The notes beneath the pieces are model-generated. The model was given only the letters and a program-made list of their open reading frames with translations. It did not search any database and was not told the DNA's origin. 64,000 bases of DNA from Bacteroidia bacterium. GTDB lineage: Bacteria > Bacteroidota > Bacteroidia > 2-12-FULL-35-15. The stretch covers positions 186,001 to 250,000 of the forward strand of contig JAURXZ010000001.1 in assembly GCA_030654175.1 (NCBI GenBank), written 5' to 3'. A program made the position numbers and the translations under genes. Positions 17,554-27,824 of this stretch are shown here, in pieces (within the stretch, counting starts at the first letter, position 1; the number at the start of each line of letters is the position of its first letter).

Positions 17554-20500
17554 TATTCTTCAACAGTTTTGGTTTTACGTAAAAACAATGTTTTTTTACT
17601 TGGAGGACAAATATTAAAATTATAATCCTGAACTCCTTTTTCCCCGGCTTTTTTACGTTTATCAGGCTTTAAATCTTTGATGCTCGTGTTAAATGATTCC
17701 AGAGATGATACAGCTAACATTGCGCCTCTTGTATAGTTAAAATAATACCAGTGATTTTCATCCACCTGCAAATATATATTTAAAATGTCTCCCCCGCGTT
17801 TTTTTATCAGTTCAATACTTCCATCAACAAATTTATTTATTTGTGTTTTGTTAATATTGCCAATTCCAATCTGCCCTGTGGATGTGTAAGAACGTGTGGT
17901 ATTGTTCCATTTCATTTTTACATCGTTAAGGAATAAGGTTTTCTTTAATTCATCAGGGAATTTTTTATAGGAGCCATAAAGATTCAACTGTGAAATAAGT
18001 TTATCTGCCTGTTCCTTACCTAACATTTCTCTCAATCCTTTTTCAAATACCGGACGTGATATATCTGTCGCTTTTAAATCGGTAGAACTGGCAATGGCTT
18101 CACTCATTTTACCAATTGCACCATCATCAAAGAAAAAATCTATAGACATTATCATATCAAATAAAGTTGAATCGGTTCTTAAAAGATGAGTACCATTACC
18201 AAAAGATTCAATCTTCACCTGACCGAAATCTCCACCTAAATTAATTTTACCTTCTCCATACACTTTACATGCAGCCGTATTTAAACTTAAATAATTTCCT
18301 GGTAAAGAGTTTTCTACCAATTTTTCTTTATTTGATATACGATATTCACGTGTGGCTTTATCAAAGAACAAAAAGCCATCAGCAGGCAATACAAAAGAAT
18401 CGTTATTTGATTTTTTTGGTGATAAGAAAGCTGAATATAAATGCGTGGAATCGGTAGTAACCATAATTGATGCAGCAATTGGTCTACCTGATCCATCCAC
18501 AGGTTCTTTTGAAATAGGGATGTAAATTGAATTGGGATCAATTTCTGATTCAAAATTAAACCATGTTTTAGGTATTGATGCGCAATCGTGAGTTATACGC
18601 GCTGACCCGTCAAACACAAGGAAATTACTTGCAGCCTTTAACTTTACCTTTCCTTTATATTCAAAATTCGGACTTAAGCTGAATTTTGAAGTGTCACGGA
18701 TCTCAGTTTCAGCATATGTTTGGAAAGTGGTATCGACCCCAATATCGCTGAAATAAAAGGTTCTCTTGGCTTTTAATTCGTCTATGTAATCATAAAAACC
18801 AGAACCTGCATAACTTTTACGTGCATAAGCATTTACTGTACAGTTATATAAATTGTGATATTTAGTAATTGCGTTGGCTATAATTTTTGAATTAGTAAAG
18901 GTTCTGATAACAGCACCTTTATCAACAGTCACATCACCTTTATCAGGATAGATACGTGCATCCGCCACATTTATATAGGTAACTCCTTTTGCAGAAATCA
19001 CTAATTTTTTTAAGTCATATTTACCGGAAGATGCATTGAAACGCAAGGAGTCTTGTTTAGGATGAACAGAAATAAATTCAGGCCCTTCAAGATCCAAATC
19101 GCTTTTTGTATCTGTTGTTTGTCCTTTATCAGTACCAATCTCAATGCTGCTATTATCCATGAACCATTTAAAACTCTCCATAAAACATATATATTGGTTT
19201 GCTGGAAATTCGACAATGGAGCCTTTTCCGTTGGATTTAAACTCTCCAACCCTTTTATCAAAATCGACATGCGCATTTACATTCGCAGTAGAAAAAGCCG
19301 TTGCGCCTGTTGCTTCATCTTTCAAAATAAAGTTAGCGGTATCGGAATCAAATAAAGAGGATTTAAAATGAATCAATCTTGCATCTAATCTCGCATTTGA
19401 AAAGTCGGCAGCGCCACCACCTGTAAGTTCTTGTGGTGTAAGCGATAATTTGCCATTAAATTCAGATTTTCCACCATAGGCAACGAATTTTTTCTCTTGA
19501 CCATTCGAAATATTCATGACATCTTTTGCCGGCATCCAATGGACTTTTACATTTTCACCATGTATTTTTGGAAATTCCGGTTTTGTCTTTTGTTCTTTGA
19601 TATCAAAAACCTGAGCAATTGCTTTTGTTGAGTCCGGATAAAATATAAAATCATTTGAAGTTGTTACAGAAGTAACATAGCTAAGCGTGCCAGCCCCCTT
19701 TAATCCTTGATTGCTTAGCTTGATGGCACTGTTATAGGTTGCTTTGCCACCATATACAGGATATCCCGCAGCAGGGGATTGGGTAATAAAACCTAATGAA
19801 TAATCTTGCTGTAGTTTCAGAGACTCCCTGAATACAGGAAAAATATCTGCGGTTACCATTTCTCCTTTAAAGATCAAGCCTTCATTGGAAAAGTTATCCA
19901 AACTATCAATGGTAAAAGGATCTAAGTGAAAATAGAATTTATCTTTAGGGTACTTACCATTTTGAATTTGTTTTTTGGAATAATAAGCATACGAATCTTT
20001 AAAACTATTAAAGATCGGAAACTTAGGAAATGGTTTTACACCGGATTTATTGTCGGGATTATCAATTTCCAAATTTCCATTAATTTTTTCGATCACCGTT
20101 TTTACTTTTACTAAAGGAAATTCGCCATAGGCATCAGGCTCACGGGACTTAACAGTTAAACGAAGTGAATCGACATTCTTGAGTTCAATAATAAATTTAT
20201 TATAATCAAATGAAAATTCCTTACCAAAAAAGTCGAAACGTCCAGCATGAACAACTCCTCCAAAAGTGAAGTCACGATTTTTCTTTAAGATGATTTTTTG
20301 TTCTGAAGGATAAATTGTTACACTTTGTGAGTCACTCATGAAAACTTGTTTCACTCCAAAAACTGTCATATCATAATTTAAAAGATTGATGCTTGCATTC
20401 GTTGCTCCACGAGCAACGGAAGGAAATTGGATAACATCATAATCGAGCTTTGCAGAACGAAAAGCAATGTATTCATATAATTTCTCATTCACATGTACTT

Positions 20501-22022
20501 CATCATCTTCAGTATCATAAGTAATAAGACCTAAAGTAGATAAACGTACCAAATTAGGCAGGACATCGTTAGGCGAAAATTTTAAATACCGAGCATATTC
20601 AGTACCGGAAAAATCACGGGAGTTTCCATTCTTCTTAACAAAATCCCGCATTTGAATTAATGGATTAATAGGATCCATACCTTTTAAACGATCGAAAAGA
20701 TAGGATCGAAAATAAGTGGATGATTCAAATAAGGCATCCTCTGTAGAATTACCAACAAGCATTTTCAGGTCAATTTTGGGATCATCAATCTTCCAGGAGA
20801 GCTCTTCAAAAAACATATCAATTTTATGAAAGGAATTGAGGTAGGGGGATTTAGAAATACCATTATTGGTTCGGATAAGGGATAACATACGGGTACCAAC
20901 CATAAATTTCATGTTCACACTTGGATGGGTGATAGAATCTTTATCAAAATAAAATTTGATATTAGCACTTTCAGTTGATAGTTTATCTTTTGTAATTCCA
21001 ATTGTTTTTGCGCCAACGATCAAAAACTTTTTACCTTCCCGTTTAAAAATTAGTGATGCATCTTCTTCTTTACTTCCTGATCCTAAAAATTTTGAACCGC
21101 GCATACTAAAACCACCATCATAATCAACATCTTTAGCGATATCAGGAATTTGCATTCTTTTGCTATAAGAATCAAACCTTGGGTATGAAATATTACTACC
21201 TCTTTCAGAAACAACTTTTTCTGTTAAACGGCCAAGAAGTGGTTTTTTAAAATAATTATTATTATAAAACATTACAGAATCTGCTGTAAATCCACTGGTT
21301 TTAAGAGATATCTGATATTTTTTCAATTCAGCCCATACCATATTTTCCTCTAAACCGGTACGTACCCAATTAACCTTCCCTCCATTTCCAATGAATACTC
21401 CTGTATATGGATAGTAAACCCCTTTTGTATTATATACGATGCCACTGTCATTTTGATTATTAAAGCAGCGTAAGTTTAAACTTGGGAAAATTATAATAGG
21501 AACACTATCATATTCAAACTTGTAATTATTGTTACTTGAAGCAAATTCTACTACCGCTGATTTGTAAAAAGTATTTGATGCAAACAAATTCTCACTCATT
21601 TCTAAGTACTCGGAATAGTATTTAATAATTTTACCATTCAGGATTTTATTGATACATTCCTGCCATGAAGAAAAATTATCTTCACTCTGATTCGAATTCA
21701 CAAAGTTCATCACAGAGGTAAGATAGCTTTTGTATTCGGGTAAAATACGCAGCTTTTTCTTTATCATCTGATTACAGGAGTTGTAAGTGGCCTTTTTTAA
21801 ATTAGCATTATATTTAGGTGAGTTCCAGGCCAGGGTGAACTGCTCCATATATTCTTTTATTTCCTTTTTTCCCATGTTAGTTACTTCAAACATGGTTCTT
21901 ATTTCTTCAAGAAATTTTATCGGATCTTCGGTGTATTGCTTAATTGGATTGATTTGAGCCACAACTTTGTCTGTAAAAACAAATGCAATAAATAGTAATA
22001 AAATATATCTGAAACTTTTCAT
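17553..22022 (-). CDS. Very large exported protein of unknown function
   Basis: 1489 residues with a signal peptide (MKSFRYILLLFIAFVFTDKVVAQ). No membrane anchor, lipobox or T9SS domain is seen. The body is almost entirely beta-rich, with recurring LKGAGTL / FNGKLSLTPQELTGGG-like segments (residues about 700-900) that suggest repeated strands. An internal segment (residues about 440-530) looks helical, with a winged-helix-like flavour. It overlaps plsY by one base and follows prmA on the same strand, so it is likely expressed with them. I do not recognise a named family. It is predicted periplasmic or surface-exposed. Confidence 0.85.
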   Translation of the reverse strand: MKSFRYILLLFIAFVFTDKVVAQINPIKQYTEDPIKFLEEIRTMFEVTNMGKKEIKEYMEQFTLAWNSPKYNANLKKATYNSCNQMIKKKLRILPEYKSYLTSVMNFVNSNQSEDNFSSWQECINKILNGKIIKYYSEYLEMSENLFASNTFYKSAVVEFASSNNNYKFEYDSVPIIIFPSLNLRCFNNQNDSGIVYNTKGVYYPYTGVFIGNGGKVNWVRTGLEENMVWAELKKYQISLKTSGFTADSVMFYNNNYFKKPLLGRLTEKVVSERGSNISYPRFDSYSKRMQIPDIAKDVDYDGGFSMRGSKFLGSGSKEEDASLIFKREGKKFLIVGAKTIGITKDKLSTESANIKFYFDKDSITHPSVNMKFMVGTRMLSLIRTNNGISKSPYLNSFHKIDMFFEELSWKIDDPKIDLKMLVGNSTEDALFESSTYFRSYLFDRLKGMDPINPLIQMRDFVKKNGNSRDFSGTEYARYLKFSPNDVLPNLVRLSTLGLITYDTEDDEVHVNEKLYEYIAFRSAKLDYDVIQFPSVARGATNASINLLNYDMTVFGVKQVFMSDSQSVTIYPSEQKIILKKNRDFTFGGVVHAGRFDFFGKEFSFDYNKFIIELKNVDSLRLTVKSREPDAYGEFPLVKVKTVIEKINGNLEIDNPDNKSGVKPFPKFPIFNSFKDSYAYYSKKQIQNGKYPKDKFYFHLDPFTIDSLDNFSNEGLIFKGEMVTADIFPVFRESLKLQQDYSLGFITQSPAAGYPVYGGKATYNSAIKLSNQGLKGAGTLSYVTSVTTSNDFIFYPDSTKAIAQVFDIKEQKTKPEFPKIHGENVKVHWMPAKDVMNISNGQEKKFVAYGGKSEFNGKLSLTPQELTGGGAADFSNARLDARLIHFKSSLFDSDTANFILKDEATGATAFSTANVNAHVDFDKRVGEFKSNGKGSIVEFPANQYICFMESFKWFMDNSSIEIGTDKGQTTDTKSDLDLEGPEFISVHPKQDSLRFNASSGKYDLKKLVISAKGVTYINVADARIYPDKGDVTVDKGAVIRTFTNSKIIANAITKYHNLYNCTVNAYARKSYAGSGFYDYIDELKAKRTFYFSDIGVDTTFQTYAETEIRDTSKFSLSPNFEYKGKVKLKAASNFLVFDGSARITHDCASIPKTWFNFESEIDPNSIYIPISKEPVDGSGRPIAASIMVTTDSTHLYSAFLSPKKSNNDSFVLPADGFLFFDKATREYRISNKEKLVENSLPGNYLSLNTAACKVYGEGKINLGGDFGQVKIESFGNGTHLLRTDSTLFDMIMSIDFFFDDGAIGKMSEAIASSTDLKATDISRPVFEKGLREMLGKEQADKLISQLNLYGSYKKFPDELKKTLFLNDVKMKWNNTTRSYTSTGQIGIGNINKTQINKFVDGSIELIKKRGGDILNIYLQVDENHWYYFNYTRGAMLAVSSLESFNTSIKDLKPDKRKKAGEKGVQDYNFNICPPSKKTLFLRKTKTVEE

Positions 22023-22060
22023 TTAAATAAATTTAATTTTTTGTTGGTTAAATGGTAATC

Positions 22061-22119
22061 AGTCATTGGTTATTGTTAAAATTGCCTCCCCAATGACTAT
22101 TCCCTAATGACTAATTGAC
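22061..22119. repeat. Heptamer-phased repeat between prmA and the 1489-aa gene
   Basis: AGTCATT, GGTTATT on the left; AATGACT, ATTCCCT, AATGACT, AATTGAC on the right, again with inverted complementarity. It extends into the last three codons of prmA. Confidence 0.55.
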
Positions 22120-22950
22120 TATTTTAATAAAATGTAACATTGTCCATTGGTCTTTTACAATCTTTTCTTCAAACTTCAAACCAAGAGAAATAGCTTTTTC
22201 GCTCAATTCATTGACATCTGTTTCAAAAAAACCACTTAACAGCAAGTTACCATTTTTTTCGAGAGATTGAACATAAACCGGTATATCATTCAATAATACA
22301 TTTTTATTGATGTTTGCTAAAATAGTATGAAATAATTTCCCAGCCAAAATTTCGGCATTCCCTTTATGAACAAAAACATTGTTAATATTGTTTTTTTGCA
22401 AATTCTCGATACTGTTTTCATAACTCCAGTCATCAGTATCAATTGCTGTTATAGGGTTTGCACCAATCATAGATGCTAATATGGCTAATACCCCTGTGCC
22501 GCAGCCCATATCCAGTAGGGATTTATTCCTGACATCCAGCTGCATTAATTTCTGAATCATTAATTGAGTGGTGTTGTGATGCCCTGTTCCAAACGACATT
22601 TTCGGTTCTATTATTACATCGTAAATAAAACTCTCCTGAGGTTTATGGAACGGTGCTCTGATATAACATTTCCCATCCACATCAATTGGTTGGAAATTGC
22701 TCTCCCACTCTTTGTTCCAATTTTGTTGTTGAATAATTTTGGTACTAGAACTAATTTTAAAAAAATCGGAATAATTTAAAAATACTGTTTTTACCTCGTT
22801 TACATGATATTGTTCTTCTTTTATGAAGGCAGAAAATCCATTGTCGGCATCAACAAAACTTTCAAAACCGATCTCAGACAGCTCAGCAATCAATACATCG
22901 CTTCCTTCTTCTTTAGGAGCAACAATAACAATAAGTTCTATGTAATTCAT
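22111..22950 (-). CDS. prmA: Ribosomal protein L11 methyltransferase
   Basis: 279 residues from the ATG giving MNYIELIV. A TTG 11 codons upstream is in frame but less likely. The N-terminal substrate-recognition domain is followed by a class I SAM-dependent methyltransferase: PKMSFGTGHHNTTQ, then motif I LLDMGCGTGVLAIL, IDTDDWSYENS, and ILANINKNVL. It trimethylates lysines and the N-terminus of L11. The neighbours tpiA and prmA in this order recur in Bacteroidota. The last codons overlap a heptamer repeat, without loss of the frame. Confidence 0.94.
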   Translation of the reverse strand: MNYIELIVIVAPKEEGSDVLIAELSEIGFESFVDADNGFSAFIKEEQYHVNEVKTVFLNYSDFFKISSSTKIIQQQNWNKEWESNFQPIDVDGKCYIRAPFHKPQESFIYDVIIEPKMSFGTGHHNTTQLMIQKLMQLDVRNKSLLDMGCGTGVLAILASMIGANPITAIDTDDWSYENSIENLQKNNINNVFVHKGNAEILAGKLFHTILANINKNVLLNDIPVYVQSLEKNGNLLLSGFFETDVNELSEKAISLGLKFEEKIVKDQWTMLHFIKIVN

Positions 22951-23057
22951 GGGATATAAGTATGCAGCCCCTAAAGCTTCCAATTTTTGGGGAGGAAGAT
23001 AAATTTACTAATTTATTTATTATTTAACAAGTTCCGTTTTGGAAAGGGGGATACCTT

Positions 23058-23825
23058 TTATTCAGCAACAGAATTAATTATTTGAGCGAAATCCGCTGCT
23101 ACAAGTGATGCTCCACCAATTAATCCTCCATCCACATCAATACATGCAAATAATTCTTTTGCATTTTTTGCATTGCAACTTCCTCCGTAAAGGATTGAAA
23201 TAGTGGTTGATACTTCTTTTCCGTATTTTTTATTTATTTCGGAACGAATGTAATTGTGCATTCCCTGTGCCTGATGAACGGTGGCTGTAACTCCGGTTCC
23301 AATAGCCCAAACAGGTTCATACGCAATTATTAGTCTGCTAAAATCAGCAGGAGATAAATGAAACAAAGCTTCCTTTAATTGTTTTAGAACAGCTTCTAAA
23401 TGTTGATTTGCATTACGTTCCACCAGGTTTTCGCCTATGCAAAAAATAGGCGTTAATTTATTTGCCAATGCTATGTTTACTTTTTGGGTAAGCAGGCTAT
23501 TGTTTTCTCCAAAATATAATCTTCGTTCAGAATGCCCTATGATCACATAGTTGGCACCGGTGGAAACGACCATCGGGGCAGATACTTCGCCTGTGTAAGC
23601 ACCATTTGAAAGATGGTGACAATTTTGAGCGGCTACCTCAAATCCGTTCAATGACTTTAATTTTTCTGATAATGCCGCCAGATGTATAAATGGTGGAGCA
23701 ATTATTTTTAAAACATGATCTGTTGAATGCGGAACCAGTTCTTGAGTGATTTCATCAACAAGCTGTGTTCCCTCATTAAATGTCATATTCATTTTCCAAT
23801 TCCCTACTACTATTTTTTTTCTCAT
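23058..23825 (-). CDS. tpiA: Triosephosphate isomerase
   Basis: 255 residues, the normal TIM length. Catalytic landmarks are all present: K11 in GNWKMN, the histidine in IIGHSERR near residue 97, and the glutamate in AYEPVWAIGTG near residue 170, then the phosphate loop with GGSCNAKNA and GGLIGGASL. It interconverts dihydroxyacetone phosphate and glyceraldehyde 3-phosphate in glycolysis and gluconeogenesis. It is flanked by an ABC permease upstream and prmA downstream, on the same strand. Confidence 0.98.
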   Translation of the reverse strand: MRKKIVVGNWKMNMTFNEGTQLVDEITQELVPHSTDHVLKIIAPPFIHLAALSEKLKSLNGFEVAAQNCHHLSNGAYTGEVSAPMVVSTGANYVIIGHSERRLYFGENNSLLTQKVNIALANKLTPIFCIGENLVERNANQHLEAVLKQLKEALFHLSPADFSRLIIAYEPVWAIGTGVTATVHQAQGMHNYIRSEINKKYGKEVSTTISILYGGSCNAKNAKELFACIDVDGGLIGGASLVAADFAQIINSVAE

Positions 23826-23835
23826 AAATTTTCCA

Positions 23836-23879
23836 GCGAATTACTATACTACGAATTACGAATTTTAACGAATTACGAA
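23836..23879. repeat. Heptamer-phased repeat upstream of tpiA
   Basis: Units GCGAATT, ACTATAC, TACGAAT, TACGAAT, TTTAACG, AATTACG. The rest of the spacer, up to 23940, keeps a looser 7-bp rhythm with TTGTTA-like units. Confidence 0.55.
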
Positions 23880-23950
23880 TCTGTGTTATTTGTTACTTAA
23901 TAGTTGTTAGTACATTGTTTAATTGCCTGATTGTTAAACTGTTAGGTTGG

Positions 23951-25030
23951 TTATTGTACCCTGATCCGCGGATCTAAAATACCATACATAATATCAACCG
24001 CAATATTTATTAAAACAAATATTACTGCAAATACAAGTGTAGCACCCATTACAACCGGCAGGTCATTTTTGTTGAGCGCATCTACCACTTCATATCCAAT
24101 GCCTTTCCAGTTAAAAATAATTTCAACAAACACAGCTCCGGCCATCAAACCGGCAAACCATCCTGAAATAGCAGTAATTACAGGATTCAGAGCGTTTTTT
24201 AATGCGTGTTTAAAAACTACTTTATAAAAAGTTAATCCTTTAGCAGTTGCTGTACGTATGTAATCCTGCGAAAGTATATCTAATAATGAACTGCGTGTAA
24301 GTTGAATGATAATAGCCAAAGGACGCAGACCCAGTGTAATGGTGGGCAATATCAGATTTTTTAAAGAAAGGTGTTCTTCACCAAAATCATCGGTGGTATA
24401 TAAAGAGCCTACATTGTTTAAGCCAGTGAAATCGCGTAAAATAAAACCGAAGAACCAGGCGATGATCAGCCCTATAAAAAATGAGGGCAATGCCATACCA
24501 AAAATGGCAAAAATCAATGCTGATTTATCAAACCAGGTATTCTTTTTTAAGGCAGAAAAAATACCCAATAAAATTCCAAAAAAAGATCCAAATGCGATTG
24601 AAGAAAATGCCAATACTGTTGTTTCCGGAAGGGTTTCAATGATAATATCCGACACTTTACGCTTAGTGATGTAAGACCGCCTTAAATAAGGGTATTTGAG
24701 TACTATTGTTTTAGTACTGCTTATTGGAAATAATTTTTGATAGGATGAATACTTGTCGGGATTCAAATACAGGTAATGGTCCTTATCGTTAGGGTTGTGA
24801 ACTGAGATCACGGACAGGTCATTCAGGTACATCAAAAATTGGGTAGTAATGGGCTTATCTCTTCCCAGATCTTTATTGATAGCATCAATAGAAGCCTGAT
24901 CAGCACGCTGGCCAAGCATCATGCGGGCGGGATCGCCAGGCAATACATTGAACAAAAGAAACACTACGGTAATAACACCAAGCAATACCAGGAAACCATA
25001 AAATAAACGCTTAATAATAAATTTTACCAC
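23951..25030 (-). CDS. ABC transporter permease, DppB/OppB type
   Basis: 359 residues with about six membrane helices. The N-terminal signature FNVLPGDPARMMLGQRA is typical of peptide/nickel permease DppB-type subunits, and the EAA-like loop appears as YIRTATAKGLTFYKVVFKHALKNALNPVI. Compared with DppB, a soluble insert lies at residues about 65-125. No ATP-binding or substrate-binding partner is adjacent, so the transported compound is unknown. It is separated from the BT_3928-like gene by only 5 nt, arguing for one transcript. Confidence 0.88.
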   Translation of the reverse strand: MVKFIIKRLFYGFLVLLGVITVVFLLFNVLPGDPARMMLGQRADQASIDAINKDLGRDKPITTQFLMYLNDLSVISVHNPNDKDHYLYLNPDKYSSYQKLFPISSTKTIVLKYPYLRRSYITKRKVSDIIIETLPETTVLAFSSIAFGSFFGILLGIFSALKKNTWFDKSALIFAIFGMALPSFFIGLIIAWFFGFILRDFTGLNNVGSLYTTDDFGEEHLSLKNLILPTITLGLRPLAIIIQLTRSSLLDILSQDYIRTATAKGLTFYKVVFKHALKNALNPVITAISGWFAGLMAGAVFVEIIFNWKGIGYEVVDALNKNDLPVVMGATLVFAVIFVLINIAVDIMYGILDPRIRVQ

Positions 25031-25035
25031 AATTC

Positions 25036-26148
25036 TTACTTCTTAAAGTATTTCTCTTTCACATCACTAAATGATGGAAAAGAGTGATAATGCCACATGT
25101 CAATTACAGTTCCGCCTTTTAATAGCATTAATCCGGGATTAGATCTGATCATAGTTTTTAAAACAGTTCCATCTGAATTATAAAAATCAACGGTTGTTTT
25201 TGTTTCCTGTTTAAACTTTTCAATTGTTTCTTTTGTGGATGCCGTAAGTAAAATAAAAGCTACGCTATCTTGTTTACAAAGGGCAGCAAAATCGTTGATT
25301 TTACCAAATACATCTTTTTCAGTTTTGTCCAGGTCATAACAGATCAATAAAAAGTTATAGTTCGGGTTTTCAATGATATCCTGTGTATAATCAGAACCCT
25401 CCAGGTTGGAAATTGTGAAGTCTTTAATTTTTGGATCAATTCCTTTTTTAGTGACCTCCGTTCTGCTACTGATATAATCGTATTTCTGATCCCAGTTTTC
25501 CGGCCATTTATCAACTTCAGTGGTTTCACCGGTTTTTTTATCTTTTAACGTATAAAAGAATTTTACTTCATCAGGTATGCCTTTTGTTTGCTCGGGAATA
25601 TTTTTTCCAATGGCATAAGGACGGAAATCAATAACAGGCAAATAGTTGTAAGTATAAATAGGAAAAGCGGTAGATGCGGCAATTATAATTACCAGAAGTG
25701 CATTTTCAAAACGTTGTCCGAAAATAGGGGTAATGAACTGTTTACCGATAAATAAAATAATTATCAATACCAACAAAATCAAGTCTTTTGTAAACGATTG
25801 CCAAGGTGTAAGCGGAATAGCATCTCCAAAGCAGCCGCAACTCAATACTTTTTGAAAGTATGCGGAGTAAAAAGTAAGAAAAGTAAAAAACACAATCATG
25901 AGAAGAAGAAGCCATAGTGTTAACTTCACTTTGGCCCCCATTAGTAATGTGAAACCTAAGATTATTTCAAAAACACAGATAAAAATAGCCAAAGGCAAGG
26001 CAACAGGAATTAAAAAATGGGTTCCGAATACTTCAAAATATTCAACCAGTTTATATGCAAAACCTACTGCATCGTTTGCTTTAATAAAACCTGAAAAGAT
26101 GAATAATAATCCAACCAGGATACGGGCGATGTTTGTTATTATTTTCAT
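25036..26148 (-). CDS. BT_3928-like membrane protein: DoxX/MauE domain plus thioredoxin-like region
   Basis: 370 residues. The N-terminal half is a four-helix DoxX/MauE-type domain (RILVGLLFIFSGFIKANDAVGFAYKLVEYF; SCGCFGDAIPLTPWQSF, with the MauE-like cysteines). After residue about 180 a periplasmic region resembles a thioredoxin fold (NFLLICYDLDKTEKDVFGKI) without a CxxC pair. A redox or membrane-maintenance role is plausible, not shown. Its leader ATAAATAAAAATAAA before the ATG is the same as that of the fimbrial-type chaperone at 33462. Confidence 0.85.
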   Translation of the reverse strand: MKIITNIARILVGLLFIFSGFIKANDAVGFAYKLVEYFEVFGTHFLIPVALPLAIFICVFEIILGFTLLMGAKVKLTLWLLLLMIVFFTFLTFYSAYFQKVLSCGCFGDAIPLTPWQSFTKDLILLVLIIILFIGKQFITPIFGQRFENALLVIIIAASTAFPIYTYNYLPVIDFRPYAIGKNIPEQTKGIPDEVKFFYTLKDKKTGETTEVDKWPENWDQKYDYISSRTEVTKKGIDPKIKDFTISNLEGSDYTQDIIENPNYNFLLICYDLDKTEKDVFGKINDFAALCKQDSVAFILLTASTKETIEKFKQETKTTVDFYNSDGTVLKTMIRSNPGLMLLKGGTVIDMWHYHSFPSFSDVKEKYFKK

Positions 26149-26204
26149 TTTATTTTTATTTATTTGAGCCTTTAGACTCTGAACTCTTAAATTAAACTTA
26201 TTTT

Positions 26205-26744
26205 TTATTTTTCACTTATCTTGATCAGGGCAAAAACAGCATAATTGATCATGTCATGGAAATTGGCATCGATCCCTTCAGATATAAGAGTTTCCCCCTT
26301 GTTATCCTCAATTTGCTTTATACGTAATAGTTTCATTAATATCAGATCAGTTAGTGAGCTTACACGCATATCTCTCCAGGCTTCACCATAATCATGATTT
26401 TTATCCTCCATCAAATTCCTTGCCTCATTTGCATGCAGGTCATATAATTTACTAACTTCATCGGCAGGCAGCTCCATTCTGAGGTCATTTTTTAAATCCA
26501 ATTGAATTAAGCCAATGATGGAATAATTAATAATTCCAATATATTCGGACCGGATATTTTCACTGATTTTTTGAGTACCTTTATCCTCGATATTACGGAT
26601 ACGCTGGGCTTTGATGAAAATTTGATCAGTAATAGAACTGGTTCGCAAAATGCGCCATGCAGTTCCATAATCTTTCATTTTTTTAATGAAAATATCTTTG
26701 CATAAAGCAATTGCAGTTTCGTATTGAGTAGCAGTTTTATTCAT
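26205..26744 (-). CDS. DUF1599 protein
   Basis: 179 residues made of two homologous halves. Each contains a K-DYG-AWR-(I/M)R-SS-TD pattern: residues 18-37 (KDYGTAWRILRTSSITDQIF) and about 112-131 (HDYGEAWRDMRVSSLTDLIL). This family is listed as a nucleotide-modification-associated domain. Its conserved acidic and arginine residues suggest nucleotide binding, but the reaction is unknown. It is divergent from folP and heads the BT_3928-permease-tpiA-prmA series, an order that I recall as conserved in part across Bacteroidota. Confidence 0.88.
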   Translation of the reverse strand: MNKTATQYETAIALCKDIFIKKMKDYGTAWRILRTSSITDQIFIKAQRIRNIEDKGTQKISENIRSEYIGIINYSIIGLIQLDLKNDLRMELPADEVSKLYDLHANEARNLMEDKNHDYGEAWRDMRVSSLTDLILMKLLRIKQIEDNKGETLISEGIDANFHDMINYAVFALIKISEK

Positions 26745-26790
26745 TTTCTTATTAAAAATGGTTCTATTATATAGAGTTTACTAATTTCGC

Positions 26791-26848
26791 TTGACATTCC
26801 GAAATGTTTCGGAATATAAATCGAGATGCTGAAACAGTTCTGCATGAA
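26791..26848. repeat. CATTCCGAA...TTCGGAAT dispersed repeat
   Basis: TTGACATTCCGAAATGTTTCGGAATA followed by GAGATGCTGAAACAGTTCTGCAT. Two adjacent imperfect hairpins. A second copy lies at 54627-54684. This one sits in the divergent promoter region of DUF1599 and folP. Confidence 0.6.
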
Positions 26849-26879
26849 TTCAATTTTTATCAATCCAACAATTCAATAA

Positions 26880-27743
26880 ATGGTTGCGCAAGATACAGTT
26901 TTTTATGAAAAAGTAGAACAGATTTTTAACCACAATTCCCCCCCATTAATAATGGGTATTTTAAATGTAACACCCGATTCGTTTTTTGACGGAGGGAAAT
27001 TCACATCCGAAATCCAGTGGCTGGAACATACTCAACAAATGATTGAGGAAGGTGCTGATATTATTGATATTGGTGCGTATTCTACCCGGCCGGGCGCAAC
27101 TAATGTATCGGAACAGGATGAGATGGAACGCCTGGTCAAGGTCATAAAATCTGTTCGGAAACAGTTTCCAGAACTACTTATTTCTGCTGATACATTCAGG
27201 GCGTCAATAGCGTCAAAAGCAATTGATGCAGGGGCTAATATTATTAATGATATATCGGGAGGTACTATGGATGATGCAATGTTTTCAACTATAGCCAAAT
27301 TAAAGGTGCCCTATATTTTAATGCATATACAAGGAACTCCCAAAACAATGCAGCAAAACCCGCATTATGAAAATGTAACAGAAGATGTGTTTGCTTTTTT
27401 TACCAGCAAATTAAAAGAATTAAAAGAATTGGGCGTTTCAAAAGTGATTATTGATCCGGGATTTGGGTTTGGAAAAACCTTGGAACATAATTATCAATTA
27501 CTTGAAGATTTCGAAAAATTCAATTCCATTGGATTACCCGTATTGGTTGGATTTTCAAGAAAATCAATGGTTTGTAAGTTGCTGAAGGTCAAGCCTGAAG
27601 AAGGGTTAAACGGTACTTCCGTTTTAAACACAATTGCATTAAAAAAAGGTGCTAAAATACTTCGGGTGCATGATGTGAAGGAAGCTAAGGAAGCGGTGAT
27701 GATCGTAGAATATTTAAAAAAAGTAAAAAAAATGGAGCATTAA
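26880..27743 (+). CDS. folP: Dihydropteroate synthase
   Basis: 287 residues. Both Pfam-type signatures are clear: IMGILNVTPDSFFDGGKF near residue 20 and GADIIDIGAYSTRPGA near residue 58. Later conserved segments include INDISGG, ILMHIQGTPKTMQ, IIDPGFGFGK and VGFSRKSM. The enzyme condenses 4-aminobenzoate with the pterin pyrophosphate in folate synthesis and is the sulfonamide target. It is transcribed divergently from DUF1599. The start ATG gives MVAQDTVFYEK. No oddity is seen. Confidence 0.97.
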   Translation: MVAQDTVFYEKVEQIFNHNSPPLIMGILNVTPDSFFDGGKFTSEIQWLEHTQQMIEEGADIIDIGAYSTRPGATNVSEQDEMERLVKVIKSVRKQFPELLISADTFRASIASKAIDAGANIINDISGGTMDDAMFSTIAKLKVPYILMHIQGTPKTMQQNPHYENVTEDVFAFFTSKLKELKELGVSKVIIDPGFGFGKTLEHNYQLLEDFEKFNSIGLPVLVGFSRKSMVCKLLKVKPEEGLNGTSVLNTIALKKGAKILRVHDVKEAKEAVMIVEYLKKVKKMEH

Positions 27744-27824
27744 AAGGGAAGCAAATCCAAGAATATCCGTGCATAAATAACCCGTAAATCAACAAAAAAA
27801 TAAAAAAGTTGAAAAGGCCTTAAA

